From JARKQH01 sp964631605 (GTDB taxonomy: Bacteria > Verrucomicrobiota > Verrucomicrobiia > Limisphaerales > UBA8199): a stretch of DNA of 26,858 nucleotides. This document shows positions 16,801 to 24,125 of this stretch, in pieces. The position numbers and the translations under genes are program-made. Each line of letters starts with the position of its first letter. Positions within the stretch are counted from its first letter, which is position 1. Location: assembly GCA_964631605.1 (NCBI GenBank), contig CAZVYG010000074.1, positions 1 to 26,858 of the forward strand, in the 5' to 3' direction. The notes under the pieces are model-generated. The model did no database searches and was not told where the DNA came from. It saw only the letters and a program-made list of their open reading frames with translations.

Positions 16801-19419
16801 CTGGTATGAATTGGACAGAATCACACAACTGTTCGAACCGATCACCACGCTTTTCAGGCTTTGCTGCGACGTCGGCACCCAGGCCCCGCCCCCGCTAACC
16901 ACCAGGTCCACTCCGTAATCATAAGCGCTTGCCGCCGTGAAAGCCCCCGGCACGCCACCGTTGTCCACTAATAAATACCCGCTACTCTGGTTCCGCGCCT
17001 TGAGATAAATCGTCCCCGCCCCGCCCCGAGCGGCCCCCGGACCTCCCCACGCAACCACGCTGCCATTGAACAGGTTCGTGTAAAATGAAATGGCAACCCG
17101 CCCGCCCCCCCCGCCGCCCCCGAAACCGTCGCTGGCCCCGCCCTTTGCGGCGATGGCACCCGACCCCGCGATTGCTCCCACCGTCAGCGAAACGGTTCCT
17201 CCGGAACCACCGCCGGCCCCCGGCCCCATTCCGGGCGCCCCGTTTGCCGAAATAATGCCGTCCAACATCAAAGTGCCCGAAATGTTCATCCGCAAGTTGC
17301 CGCCCCCTGCGCCGCCCCCTCCATAACTGCTATACCCCCCGCCGCCACTGCCCCGTTCATTGGGAGAGGTCGCCGAACCGTAGGCAACACCCCCCACCGC
17401 CACCGTGCTGCCGGGCACCGCCGCGCCAAAGCCGCCGTAGCCTCCCCCGCTGCCCGCCTGCACCCGGCTGTCGTAACGCCCGGCCCCCGGCCCGGAAGTG
17501 CCGAAATAACCCGCGCCGTCGGCGACAATGCTTCCGCCAGCCGCAATCCTGACGTTGCCGGAAACCGTGATCATTTCGTTGGTCACCAGCATCCGCCCAC
17601 CCAGGCCAACCTCGAGGTTGTTAAAGGTTTGGGCCGTTACCGCCGGGATAACGCCCCCGCCGCGGACAACCAAATCCACCGGGCCGGCGCCGCTCCAAGT
17701 GGTGTTCGCGCCTTGCGGACCCCCGTTATCAACCAGCACCTGCCCGTAAGGCTGGTTGTTGGCCTTGGTGTAAATGGTCCCCGCACCACCCCATTGGTAA
17801 CCGCTCCCGCCCCGCGCTGTAATCTCCCCAAAGAAAAGATTCAAACCGTATCCAATCGAAATCCGCCCGCCGCCGCCGCCCCCGCCCGCGTAAGGACCAA
17901 ACCCGTTGCCCCGGCCGCCGTTGGCCGCGATGATTCCAGCCCCGCTCAACGTGCCTGCCGTAAGCCACACACTTCCTCCTGCTGCGCCCCCACTGCCCGT
18001 GCTGAACCCATCTCCACCGTTGGCCGAGATGCGCCCGTTGACCTGCAAATGCCCGCTTACCTCCAGCCGGACGGCTCCGCCTCCGCGCGCACTCTCAGGC
18101 CCGGGGCTCAGGTTGCTGCCCCCGCCGCTGCCCAATTCTCTGGGCATGGTCAACGACCCATAGGCTACGCCCCCCGCCGAATACGTGTCAGCCCCGCCGT
18201 CACCTCCTCCTCCCCCGTACCCGCCCCCACCCCCAAAATAAACTCCCGAAAACGAGTAAACCTTGCCCGCACCCGTCCCTTGATTCACCCCGTAACCGGC
18301 GCAGTCCGCGTTGATTCCGCCACCGTTGTCAATCACCGCGTCTCCCACCACTTGCAGAGTTCGGTTGCTCGCCAGAAGCCAGCTATTGGAACCAATCAAC
18401 AGTCCCCTCAGTGCCATGTCCCCGAACAGACTCGCGATTGCGCCCCCCGCTAATTCGAGCGAGAAGCTCGTCCCCTCCGGCAGCAGCGCGGTGTGGCCCG
18501 GAACGCCCCCATTTTCAATCAACACCTCCTCCGCCGCCGAAGCCCCGCTCCGCCAGTAAATTGTTCCCGGGCCGCCTGAACCGTGCCCGGCGCCTCCGTG
18601 CGCAACCACACTGCCGTTGAAACTCCGATGCGTGCAGTAAATGGCGACGCGCCCGCCCCCGCCCCCGCCGCCTGAACCCGGCTCGCCACCCCCGCCGTTG
18701 GCGGAAATGACCCCTGAACCTGCAATCGTTTGCGCTGCGAGCCAGATGCTGCCCCCGGCGCCACCCCCCGAGGCCCGGTGGATGCCGGGATTGCCGTTGG
18801 CGGCAATTGTGCCATCAATCAGCAAAAGGCCCCCCACCTCCAGCTTGACCACCCCGCCCCCGCTCCCGCCAAGGTCGGTCCCCCAATAACCCCGCCCGCC
18901 GCCACTCCCAAACTGCGCCGGAGTGGCCACCGAACCATAAACCAGCCCCACGTTCACGATGCCGGTGTTGGTGCCCCCAGCCCCGCCATAACCACCGTAA
19001 CCACCACCGCTCCCACCGACACCGTAAACTGACGCTTTCCCGGCGCCGGGCCCCACCCCCGCCGGATAACCCCGCCCCGACACGTCCACCCGGCAGCCAG
19101 CCGCGATCAGCATGTCTCCCGCAATTAACAGATTCAACCCGAGCGGCGGCTCCGTCCCGTCATGCATCTGGGTCAAACTTCCTCCCCCGCGCAAATGCAC
19201 CCGCGCAAAAGTGTGCGCCCCGGCCACGGTCACCGTGCAGTTGCTGACGGTGATCTCGGCGCCGTCATAGTTGGTATCCAACACACTAATGACCGTGTCC
19301 TGGGTGAACAACACCGACACGGCCGCCAGACCCGTCTGCCCCATCAGCAGCAGGCTGCCGACAATATACAGAAGGCAATGAGAGGAATGGAAAAGGCCGA
19401 AGCGCTCGCAGGTTTTCAT
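13888..19419 (-). CDS. Giant secreted glycine-rich repeat protein
   Basis: A protein of 1843 aa from ATG 19419. The frame is open to ATG 19482, but the shorter form begins with a normal signal peptide (MKTCERF, hydrophobic CLLYIVGSLLLM, cut near GLAA). The body is six degenerate units of about 255-263 aa. Each carries a YGGYGG-type Gly run, a YGS..P segment, GGSIWL, SGVISA(N/D)GG, GGGGGGGR(I/V)(A/S)I and GGAGTIY. The GTIY marks lie near 18560, 17770, 17005, 16230, 15450 and 14680. Alternating short strands and Gly turns suggest a beta-helix-like fibre. The tail has an SbsA-type Ig-like domain (about 1588-1690), a carboxypeptidase-regulatory-like domain (IHGRVADTNNQPVAG, from 1691) and a C-terminal beta domain (from about 1775). 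No autotransporter barrel or sorting tail is seen. A cell-surface or matrix role is inferred; I know of no characterised homologue. Confidence 0.85.
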   Translation of the reverse strand: MKTCERFGLFHSSHCLLYIVGSLLLMGQTGLAAVSVLFTQDTVISVLDTNYDGAEITVSNCTVTVAGAHTFARVHLRGGGSLTQMHDGTEPPLGLNLLIAGDMLIAAGCRVDVSGRGYPAGVGPGAGKASVYGVGGSGGGYGGYGGAGGTNTGIVNVGLVYGSVATPAQFGSGGGRGYWGTDLGGSGGGVVKLEVGGLLLIDGTIAANGNPGIHRASGGGAGGSIWLAAQTIAGSGVISANGGGGEPGSGGGGGGGRVAIYCTHRSFNGSVVAHGGAGHGSGGPGTIYWRSGASAAEEVLIENGGVPGHTALLPEGTSFSLELAGGAIASLFGDMALRGLLIGSNSWLLASNRTLQVVGDAVIDNGGGINADCAGYGVNQGTGAGKVYSFSGVYFGGGGGYGGGGGDGGADTYSAGGVAYGSLTMPRELGSGGGSNLSPGPESARGGGAVRLEVSGHLQVNGRISANGGDGFSTGSGGAAGGSVWLTAGTLSGAGIIAANGGRGNGFGPYAGGGGGGGRISIGYGLNLFFGEITARGGSGYQWGGAGTIYTKANNQPYGQVLVDNGGPQGANTTWSGAGPVDLVVRGGGVIPAVTAQTFNNLEVGLGGRMLVTNEMITVSGNVRIAAGGSIVADGAGYFGTSGPGAGRYDSRVQAGSGGGYGGFGAAVPGSTVAVGGVAYGSATSPNERGSGGGGYSSYGGGGAGGGNLRMNISGTLMLDGIISANGAPGMGPGAGGGSGGTVSLTVGAIAGSGAIAAKGGASDGFGGGGGGGRVAISFYTNLFNGSVVAWGGPGAARGGAGTIYLKARNQSSGYLLVDNGGVPGAFTAASAYDYGVDLVVSGGGAWVPTSQQSLKSVVIGSNSCVILSNSYQSLTATSLVVQRGGAVWAEGLGSLTPGLGAGGYVSWQNGYIGGGGGYGGYGGSVTNAKLRGGIAFGSVENPTDTGGRGGYYYSAGGGAGGGAIRLTVTDLLQVEGRISANGVCGTNSGAGGGAGGSILLNVGTLAGSGVISADGGAGLGLGGGGGGGRISIQYGVNAFSGAMSACGGTGGEGATGGAGTIHLKAKSQAGGAMLLVDNGGRLGTNTPLTGLSGGGLVIQGGAVAQQMVALSLSSLLVASNGWLLATNQALSFSGNATILPGGGILADGRGYAGSQGPGAAYPYSTYGYGYTGGGAGYGGYGAAGAGGGSANGGNSYGSIVAPVDPGSGGAGTTSAQYGGSGGGTIRLNVVGILSVGGRVSANGTEGLAPGAGGGSGGSIWITAGSLTGSGIIAADGGRGNGWGGGGGGGRIALELGQNAFSGQVSAAGGQGGSGAGGAGTIYTRPANRSGGQVLVDNRGQIGTNTPIPYLTTPLDLTVRGGAVAWPYGNSLLLSNLTVGVDGTLVWRDGYGSTALTVLNDVVVESGGWITADGKGYPASSGPGAGLTAGYGSVGSGAGHGGVGGASSQLPGGGTYGSLEQPLTMGSGGGCGGSGSGSQGGGAILISAGRGLTVNGTISANGNAGLVEDSGGGSGGSVWLSAAWVSGVGRISAEGGAGQLYGGGGGGGGRIAIYSPANVFGGITSVRGGDGFARGGDGTIYLSSSYAPLEVVSQWPTGTVSYLVSQVDLTFNMAVDPYSAAAAEVALMTPGGLVVGSNCTVEVTGSRGVRIAVPAQSAEGDYTVVFGPQLKDLYQNPMAQAHTGHFTIVWPQIHGRVADTNNQPVAGVLVEANNGLTSALTDTNGEYALKAPVGVSVTVVPSKSGLFFIPGAYYPGTVQGEIWDYNFQAQSSELLGMDCAPQETGLAVSWYGVAGAAYQALWSSNLVDWVPYGLPVMGTNGPARLLLPFQPGPVGFYRLQVGP

Positions 19420-19567
19420 GGGACTGATTGTCTGGGCTTGGGTGTCGTCGAGCCGCGCTCTGACGAACAACCGGGTTCGCATTTCTCACCACGGCATCCC
19501 CACCGGCTTCATTCAGCCGGACGGAGTCGGGAGCAAAAGAATCAGCGTTTGCCAGGGTTAAGCGAAA

Positions 19568-19583
19568 AGCATGACTTATGCCA
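19568..19583 (-). promoter_or_regulatory. Candidate sigma-54 (-24/-12) promoter for the giant genes
   Basis: On the minus strand TGGCATAAGTCATGCT compares with the sigma-54 consensus TGGCAYRNNNNTTGCW with one mismatch (A for the first T of TTGC). The essential GG (-24) and GC (-12) are ten bases apart, the required spacing. The predicted transcription start is near 19557, about 138 bases before ATG 19419. A perfect palindrome lies at the usual upstream-activator distance. No other promoter candidate stands out in this gap. Confidence 0.5.
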
Positions 19584-19638
19584 CAGGCAACTCTTGGCCT
19601 GTTCCGCTGAAAAGTCAAGACCGAAAAGCGGAACCACC

Positions 19639-19653
19639 GCGTGAAGTTCACGC
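19639..19653. promoter_or_regulatory. 15-bp palindrome, candidate upstream activator site
   Basis: GCGTGAA-G-TTCACGC has two perfect 7-bp arms around one base. Its centre (19646) is about 89 bases upstream of the start predicted from the sigma-54 element, where bacterial enhancer-binding proteins usually bind as dimers. The combination supports regulated expression of the giant gene. The regulator is not in this window. Confidence 0.45.
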
Positions 19654-19731
19654 ATCCCGCGCCAAACTCACGCCCCGTTCACCCCGCCGCCCCCGCCCCA
19701 TCCTCTATTGCCAAGCGGTCAGTCCCGCCGG

Positions 19732-20820
19732 CTATTTGCGGCCCAAGCCTAACACGTCCTTGCAGTAACGAATGCTGCGCTCCAATTCCTCGCGCTGGTA
19801 CGCTTGCTCCGCCCGCGGATCGGGGGAGCGATGGGGCTCGAGGGGCTTGCCCCGCTTCGCCAAGGCGATGAACGCCGCAAAATCAACGGCTTTCGCGTTC
19901 GGCCAGACCTCCCAGAAACCCGCCTTCAACCACGCAACGGGCCGGGCGAAACCGGAAATGATCTCCAAGTTCACCGGCGCAATCGGGCAGAGAACGGCGA
20001 ACCGATCGAAATACCTTTTCCAATCAACCAAACCCTCTCCCATGGCCGTCCACTGAACTTTGGCGCCGTCCTCGTATTCCCAAACCATCGAATCACGCAT
20101 GCCGGTTGAAAGGGCGTAAGGACCAAGAACTTCCAGGTTCGCCAGCGGGTCCTCCAGCGCCCAGGTGGCGTTGCCCGAGTCCAGCGTGGCCCCCACGTAA
20201 TCCTTCCCGGCTTCTTCGATCAACCGAACCAGCTCGGCGGCTTGCATGTCCCCCGCATGATTCTCGATGGCAATCTTGACCCCCGCGTCCAAGGCCCGGC
20301 TCCGGCAGGCGCGGCACACCTTCACCGTGTCGGCCATCCGCGCCTCGATGCCCCCTGGCGTTTTCCGATCCTCGGCGGTGCCCAGCACGCAGCGAAGTAC
20401 CGGCGACCCCAACGCGCGCGCCACCCGCAAGCCTAACGCCAGGTGTTCTTCCGCCGTCCCCCATTTGTTTTTGAAGGCTTTCGAGGTCGGGCAAATGCTC
20501 CAGGTGCCGGCGTGAATCTGGATTCCGAGGTCGTCGGCTTTCGCTTTGACTTCGCGAAGGCTGGCCTCCTCGAGGCTCTCGTAAGCATCCAGGTCCGAGA
20601 TCAGCAAGGTGTCGAGTTTGAGCGACGCCGCATAATCCAGGAGCGCGGGCGCTTTCCAGCCCATGGCACGGATCGAAAAGTTATCCATGCCGAGTTTAAG
20701 TCTTGGCCTCGCGGCTGTCGTCTGCGCCAGGGCGGCGCCGCCCATTGCCATTCCCGCGCCGGCCACCGCCAGCGTCTGAAGAAAACTTCGCCGGTCCACC
20801 CTCGTCAAATTCGCATTCAT
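19732..20820 (-). CDS. Tat-exported sugar phosphate isomerase/epimerase-like protein
   Basis: A 362-aa protein with a twin-arginine signal: DRRSFLQTLAV (RR at 10-11), a hydrophobic Ala/Gly stretch and an ALA|Q cleavage site after residue 32. The mature part fits the xylose-isomerase-like TIM-barrel superfamily (AP endonuclease 2 type). It starts KLGMDNFSIRAMGW, followed by KIAIENHAGD (metal-site Glu), GATLDSGNA (Asp) and VNLEIISGF near the end. Such proteins bind a divalent metal and act on sugars, and secreted versions are abundant in this phylum. The true substrate cannot be read from sequence. It is transcribed away from the DHS-like gene, sharing a 98-base divergent region, and lies upstream of the two giants but has its own spacer. 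Confidence 0.85.
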   Translation of the reverse strand: MNANLTRVDRRSFLQTLAVAGAGMAMGGAALAQTTAARPRLKLGMDNFSIRAMGWKAPALLDYAASLKLDTLLISDLDAYESLEEASLREVKAKADDLGIQIHAGTWSICPTSKAFKNKWGTAEEHLALGLRVARALGSPVLRCVLGTAEDRKTPGGIEARMADTVKVCRACRSRALDAGVKIAIENHAGDMQAAELVRLIEEAGKDYVGATLDSGNATWALEDPLANLEVLGPYALSTGMRDSMVWEYEDGAKVQWTAMGEGLVDWKRYFDRFAVLCPIAPVNLEIISGFARPVAWLKAGFWEVWPNAKAVDFAAFIALAKRGKPLEPHRSPDPRAEQAYQREELERSIRYCKDVLGLGRK

Positions 20821-20918
20821 TCCGGATTGTTCACGCTGGTTGCTTTTTTAGGTCAAACCGACTTTACTGGCCAGCAAATGTTTTCCGCGAGATTAGGCGG
20901 CAGCCTCAACGAGTTGCC
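20821..20918. promoter_or_regulatory. Divergent intergenic region
   Basis: The 98 bases between the start of the isomerase-like gene (minus) and the DHS-like gene (plus) must hold both promoters. The region is more AT-rich than its surroundings, with a TTTTTT tract around 20845. I could not pick a convincing -35/-10 pair on either strand. A GAG at 20911-20913 lies five bases before ATG 20919. Confidence 0.35.
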
Positions 20919-22040
20919 ATGAACGAATATCCGGCACCCCTGGATTTGACGCGGGTAAAGGTCTATCCGCTGGCTACGCGCCAAAGCCTGAGCACGATTG
21001 AAAAGCTGCTGATTGACCCGGACCAACCCGCCCCGGACTGCGCCCCGGTCATCCGCACCATTCTTGACGAAACCGCCCGCCGGATTGTGGCTGCGCGGCG
21101 GCGGGGAGCGAGCGTCATGCTGTTGTATGGCGCGCACCTGATCAAGAACGGCGCTCACCGCATTGTCAACCGCCTGGTCGAACGAGGCTGGCTGACGCAC
21201 CTGGCGACCAATGGCGCAGGCACCATCCACGATTGGGAACTGGCCTTCCTCGGTCGCACCGAGGAGAGCGTCCGAAAACATGTCGCCGCCGGCTGCTTCG
21301 GCACGTGGGACGAGACCGGCCGCTATCTTCATCTGGCGCTGCTGGCCGGGGCGTTGCGACAAGAGGGCTATGGTCAGAGCCTGGGGCGTTTCATCGTCGA
21401 AGACGGGGCTTGGCTCCCTTCGTCCGCGGCCCTCGAACAAGCCATCCGCGAAGCCCCGGCCGACCCGCTCACCCCGGCGCGGGCGGACCTGCTCCAGACC
21501 CTGCTGCGGCACAAACTGCCTGACGGACGCCTCGAGGTTTCCCACCCGTGGAAAGCCACCTCGATCCTCGCCCAAGCCTTTGCGCACCGCATCCCCCTCA
21601 CCGTCCACCCCGGCATCGGCTACGACATCATCGCCACTCACCCCATTTTCAATGGCGCCGCGATCGGGCGTGCCGCCGCCCATGATTTCCGGTTGTTCAG
21701 CCGGGCGGTCGAGGGTCTGGACCACGGCGTGGTCCTTTCGGTCGGCTCGGCGATCATGGCGCCGCAGGTGTTCGAGAAAAGCCTCAGTTGCGTGAACAAC
21801 CTGCGTTTGCAGGGCGGGCGCAAGGTCGTCACCGGCCACTTGCTGTGCGTCGTTGACCTCCAGGACGGCGGCCGCTGGGACTGGTCCGCCGGCGAGCCGC
21901 CCAAGGACAATCCCGCCTATTACCTGCGATTCTGCAAGAGCTTCGCCCGCATGGGGGGCGACCTGCGCTATGCCCAGTGCGACAACGTGGTGTTTCTTCA
22001 CAATCTGCTCAAGCGGCTCGAAGCCGCGTCGCTGCCATGA
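20919..22040 (+). CDS. Deoxyhypusine-synthase-like protein lacking the usual active-site lysine motif
   Basis: A 373-aa protein from ATG 20919; the frame is open further upstream but that part runs antisense into the divergent neighbour. Several segments resemble deoxyhypusine synthase, an NAD-dependent enzyme that modifies eIF5A from spermidine: LATNGAGTIHDWELAFLG (about 94-112, like the LVTTAGG region), HPGIGYDIIATHPIFNG (about 229-245) and GVVLSVGSAIMAPQVFEKS (about 270-288, like the GMIILGGG nucleotide segment). The motif with the catalytic lysine (normally SGAxPxEAxSWGK) is absent. The C-terminus instead reads WSAGEPPKDNPAYYLRFCKSF. Bacteria also lack the normal eIF5A substrate. A different NAD-linked reaction is therefore likely, perhaps on a sugar or polyamine. 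Its stop overlaps the start of the sugar kinase gene by four bases. The family assignment is by eye. Confidence 0.65.
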   Translation: MNEYPAPLDLTRVKVYPLATRQSLSTIEKLLIDPDQPAPDCAPVIRTILDETARRIVAARRRGASVMLLYGAHLIKNGAHRIVNRLVERGWLTHLATNGAGTIHDWELAFLGRTEESVRKHVAAGCFGTWDETGRYLHLALLAGALRQEGYGQSLGRFIVEDGAWLPSSAALEQAIREAPADPLTPARADLLQTLLRHKLPDGRLEVSHPWKATSILAQAFAHRIPLTVHPGIGYDIIATHPIFNGAAIGRAAAHDFRLFSRAVEGLDHGVVLSVGSAIMAPQVFEKSLSCVNNLRLQGGRKVVTGHLLCVVDLQDGGRWDWSAGEPPKDNPAYYLRFCKSFARMGGDLRYAQCDNVVFLHNLLKRLEAASLP

Positions 22041-23071
22041 CCCCCGACCGTTTTCAACAACTCCTCGCGCGCTACCAGTCACTTCGGCTGGCCGTGGTGG
22101 GCGACTTCTGTCTCGACCGCTACCTCGAGATTGACCCCGCCCGTAGGGAGGTTTCCCTCGAGACCTCGCTCCCCGTTCATAATGTCATCAATGTCCGCCC
22201 CCAGCCCGGCGGCGCCGGCACCATCGTCAACAACCTCTCCGCCCTGGGCATCGGCTCCATTCATCCCCTCGGGTTCGCCGGAAACGATGGCGAGGGGTTC
22301 GAATTGTGCGAAGCGTTGGGACGCTTGCGCGGGGTCCACATGGACCATTTTGTCCGCACGGCCCATCGCCGCACCTTCACTTACTGCAAGCCCCTGATCG
22401 TCTCGCCCGGCCATCCGCCGCGCGAGCTCAACCGCCTCGACTTCAAAAACTGGACTCCGACGCCGGGTGCGGTCGAGGACCTGTTGATTGACGCGCTTCG
22501 GACCCTCGCCGCCCAGGTGGACGCCGTCATCCTTTTGGACCAGGTGGACGTCCCCGAGACCGGGGTCGTCACCACCCGCCTGCTGGCGGCCCTTGGCGAG
22601 CTGGCAAATCAATGTCCCAACAAGTGGATTCTCGCCGACAGCCGCCGCAGCCTGCGCGGGTTCCCACCTGTCATCTTCAAAATGAACGCGGCCGAGCTGG
22701 GCGCGCTGGCCGGGGCCAAACAGCGCCTGAACTTGACGGAAATCAGCAGCGCTGCCGCCACCCTGGCCGCAAAAAACGGCCGGTTCGTATTTGTCACGCT
22801 CTCCGAGAACGGCATTCTTGGCGCGGCGCCGGACGGGGGCGTCAAGCACCTGCCCGCCCTCCCGCTCCGGGGTGAGATTGACATTGTGGGGGCGGGCGAC
22901 GCCGTCACGGCGAACCTGGTGGCCGCGCTGGCCGCCGGCGCCATCCTCGAGGAAGCGCTCGAGATCGCCAACGCCGCCGCTTCGGTGGTCATTCACAAAC
23001 TGGGCACCACCGGCACCGCCAGCCCGGACGAAATCAAAACCCTGCTGTTCGAAAATCCCAGGGCGGCGTGA
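22037..23071 (+). CDS. PfkB-family sugar kinase, RfaE/HldE-like
   Basis: A 344-aa ribokinase-fold kinase. The N-terminus LRLAVVGDFCLDRYLEID resembles heptose-7-phosphate kinases (RfaE/HldE N-domain). PGGAGTIVNNLSALG is the substrate/lid region, FKMNAAELGALAG the middle NxxE motif, and DIVGAGDAVTANLVAALAAG the PfkB signature 2 with catalytic base D288. It has no cytidylyltransferase domain, so it is not the bifunctional HldE. Heptose phosphate is the likeliest substrate class, but ribose-like or other sugars are possible. ATG 22037 overlaps the previous stop (ATGA), so translation is coupled to the DHS-like gene, which suggests consecutive steps or one complex. Confidence 0.85.
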   Translation: MTPDRFQQLLARYQSLRLAVVGDFCLDRYLEIDPARREVSLETSLPVHNVINVRPQPGGAGTIVNNLSALGIGSIHPLGFAGNDGEGFELCEALGRLRGVHMDHFVRTAHRRTFTYCKPLIVSPGHPPRELNRLDFKNWTPTPGAVEDLLIDALRTLAAQVDAVILLDQVDVPETGVVTTRLLAALGELANQCPNKWILADSRRSLRGFPPVIFKMNAAELGALAGAKQRLNLTEISSAAATLAAKNGRFVFVTLSENGILGAAPDGGVKHLPALPLRGEIDIVGAGDAVTANLVAALAAGAILEEALEIANAAASVVIHKLGTTGTASPDEIKTLLFENPRAA

Positions 23072-23381
23072 CTGCCGCTCCAAGCCTTCCCCCATCCTGT
23101 GTAGGACATTGCCAGGCAGGCGCAGGAAAGCAGACCTGAGAATACTCGGGAATCTGGGAGGCGGTCTCGTGCTTCGTAAGTTCCATCAGTAACTCCCGCC
23201 GTGCCAGGCCGGGCGTGGCCATATCCCTGAAGCCGCCCGGCGCAACTCACCCCCGCACGGAAACGAATTGTCGGGCGGCGCGCCCTTGCCGAAGCAACAC
23301 GGAAAATCGCAAAACCCACTTTGATCTTGCCCCCCGCTTTTTCGTTGAAAGCCGTCCCTCCTTGGATGATATTTGACAGTG
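23072..23381 (+). other. Intergenic region between the sugar kinase and pseudopilin genes
   Basis: About 310 bases with no convincing gene. Short frames on the minus strand here give no recognisable domain. A GC-rich hairpin, GGGCG-gcg-CGCCC (23273-23285), has no T-run. A possible promoter, TTGAAA (23345-23350), 17 bases, GATATT (23368-23373), lies so close to the pseudopilin start that the transcript would be nearly leaderless, so it is weak. Confidence 0.35.
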
Positions 23382-24125
23382 ATGACAACCGGTACCCCAA
23401 CGCCGTCCGCGCCGAGACGCAAGGCCTGCAGAACCGGGGCGCTTGCCTTTACTCTGATCGAACTTCTGGTGGTGATCGCCATCATCGCGATTCTGGCCGC
23501 CATGCTGCTGCCCGTGCTCGGCTCCGCCAAGGAGAAAGGCCAGCGCACGGCCTGCAAAAGCAACATGCGGCAGTGCATCCTGGCGGTTCACATGTACGGC
23601 AACGATTTCCGGGACCGCCTCCCCTCCGGACGCGAAAACCAGGACCTCTGGCATGCCATCCGGGTCTCGAATGCCACCTGGACGAATCTGGTGCAGTATT
23701 CGGGGAACGAGCGCATTCTCGACTGCCCCAACTTCCGGTTTAATCCCTCCGTTCTCGGCCGGTACAACCCCGCCTACGGTTTCCTGATCGGCTACCAATA
23801 CCTCGGCGATGCGGTGCCCCGCGGCTACCCGCAATACAAATGGTATTCGCCCAGCAAACTGAGCGATTCGGGCACCAACACCCTCCTCGCCGACGCCAAT
23901 CATTGGGGCAACGACGGGCTCAAAGCCGCGCCGCATACCCGCAGCGGCTCGGCCTTGGACCGCAACAGTTCCTACACCAAGGGCCTGATCGGCGCGAACC
24001 CGGCGGCCATCGGCGCGCAGGGCGGCAATGTCGGTTACCTCGACGGCTCGGTGGCCTGGAAAGGCATTCGGCAGATGATCACCAACCAGGCCTCCTCCTA
24101 CATCTTTTATTGGGGTAACTGGTAG
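23382..24125 (+). CDS. Type II secretion/type IV pilin-like prepilin
   Basis: A 247-aa protein from ATG 23382; TTG 23373 is in frame with a GGATG six bases upstream and is a fair alternative start. The N-terminus is basic (PRRKACRTGALA), then FTLIELLVVIAIIAILAAM, the prepilin cleavage/methylation signal with conserved Glu at +5 and a hydrophobic helix. The residue before the cut is Ala, where Gly is usual. The globular part includes MRQCILAVHMYGND and ends with GGNVGYLDGSVAWKG, like the H-X9-DG C-terminal motif of the many pseudopilins of Verrucomicrobia and Planctomycetes (DUF1559 relatives). It stands alone, with no secretion genes around it. It probably forms or caps a surface pseudopilus; the exact role is unknown. 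Its stop directly abuts the queD stop on the other strand. Confidence 0.88.
   Translation: MTTGTPTPSAPRRKACRTGALAFTLIELLVVIAIIAILAAMLLPVLGSAKEKGQRTACKSNMRQCILAVHMYGNDFRDRLPSGRENQDLWHAIRVSNATWTNLVQYSGNERILDCPNFRFNPSVLGRYNPAYGFLIGYQYLGDAVPRGYPQYKWYSPSKLSDSGTNTLLADANHWGNDGLKAAPHTRSGSALDRNSSYTKGLIGANPAAIGAQGGNVGYLDGSVAWKGIRQMITNQASSYIFYWGNW

Larger units (their letters stand above)
19420..19731 (-). other. Intergenic region ahead of the glycine-rich giant
   Basis: This 312-base stretch lies between the stop of the sugar-isomerase-like gene and the preferred start of the glycine-rich giant. It contains the sigma-54 candidate and the palindrome. Bases 19420-19482 would be coding if the upstream ATG is used; GGTGAG precedes that ATG by only two or three bases. 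I see no terminator hairpin after the upstream gene. Confidence 0.5.

Noticed and set aside
15100..16809. Plus-strand open frame opposite the glycine-rich gene
   Set aside because: Its Pro/Ala/Arg/Ser composition is the expected complement of glycine-rich codons.
14650..19300. CRISPR-like or simple tandem DNA repeats
   Set aside because: The periodicity is at the protein level, in units near 775 bases with diverged sequence. No short direct repeats with spacers are present anywhere in the window.
20853..23095. Minus-strand frames opposite the DHS-like and kinase genes
   Set aside because: Both plus-strand frames carry conserved motifs and a coupled ATGA overlap; the minus frames carry none.
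23034..23222. Short minus-strand frame in the kinase-pilin gap
   Set aside because: The 62-aa translation overlaps the kinase end and matches no family I know.
23273..23285. GC-rich hairpin as a terminator of the kinase gene
   Set aside because: Only five base pairs, no T-run, and it lies over 200 bases past the stop.
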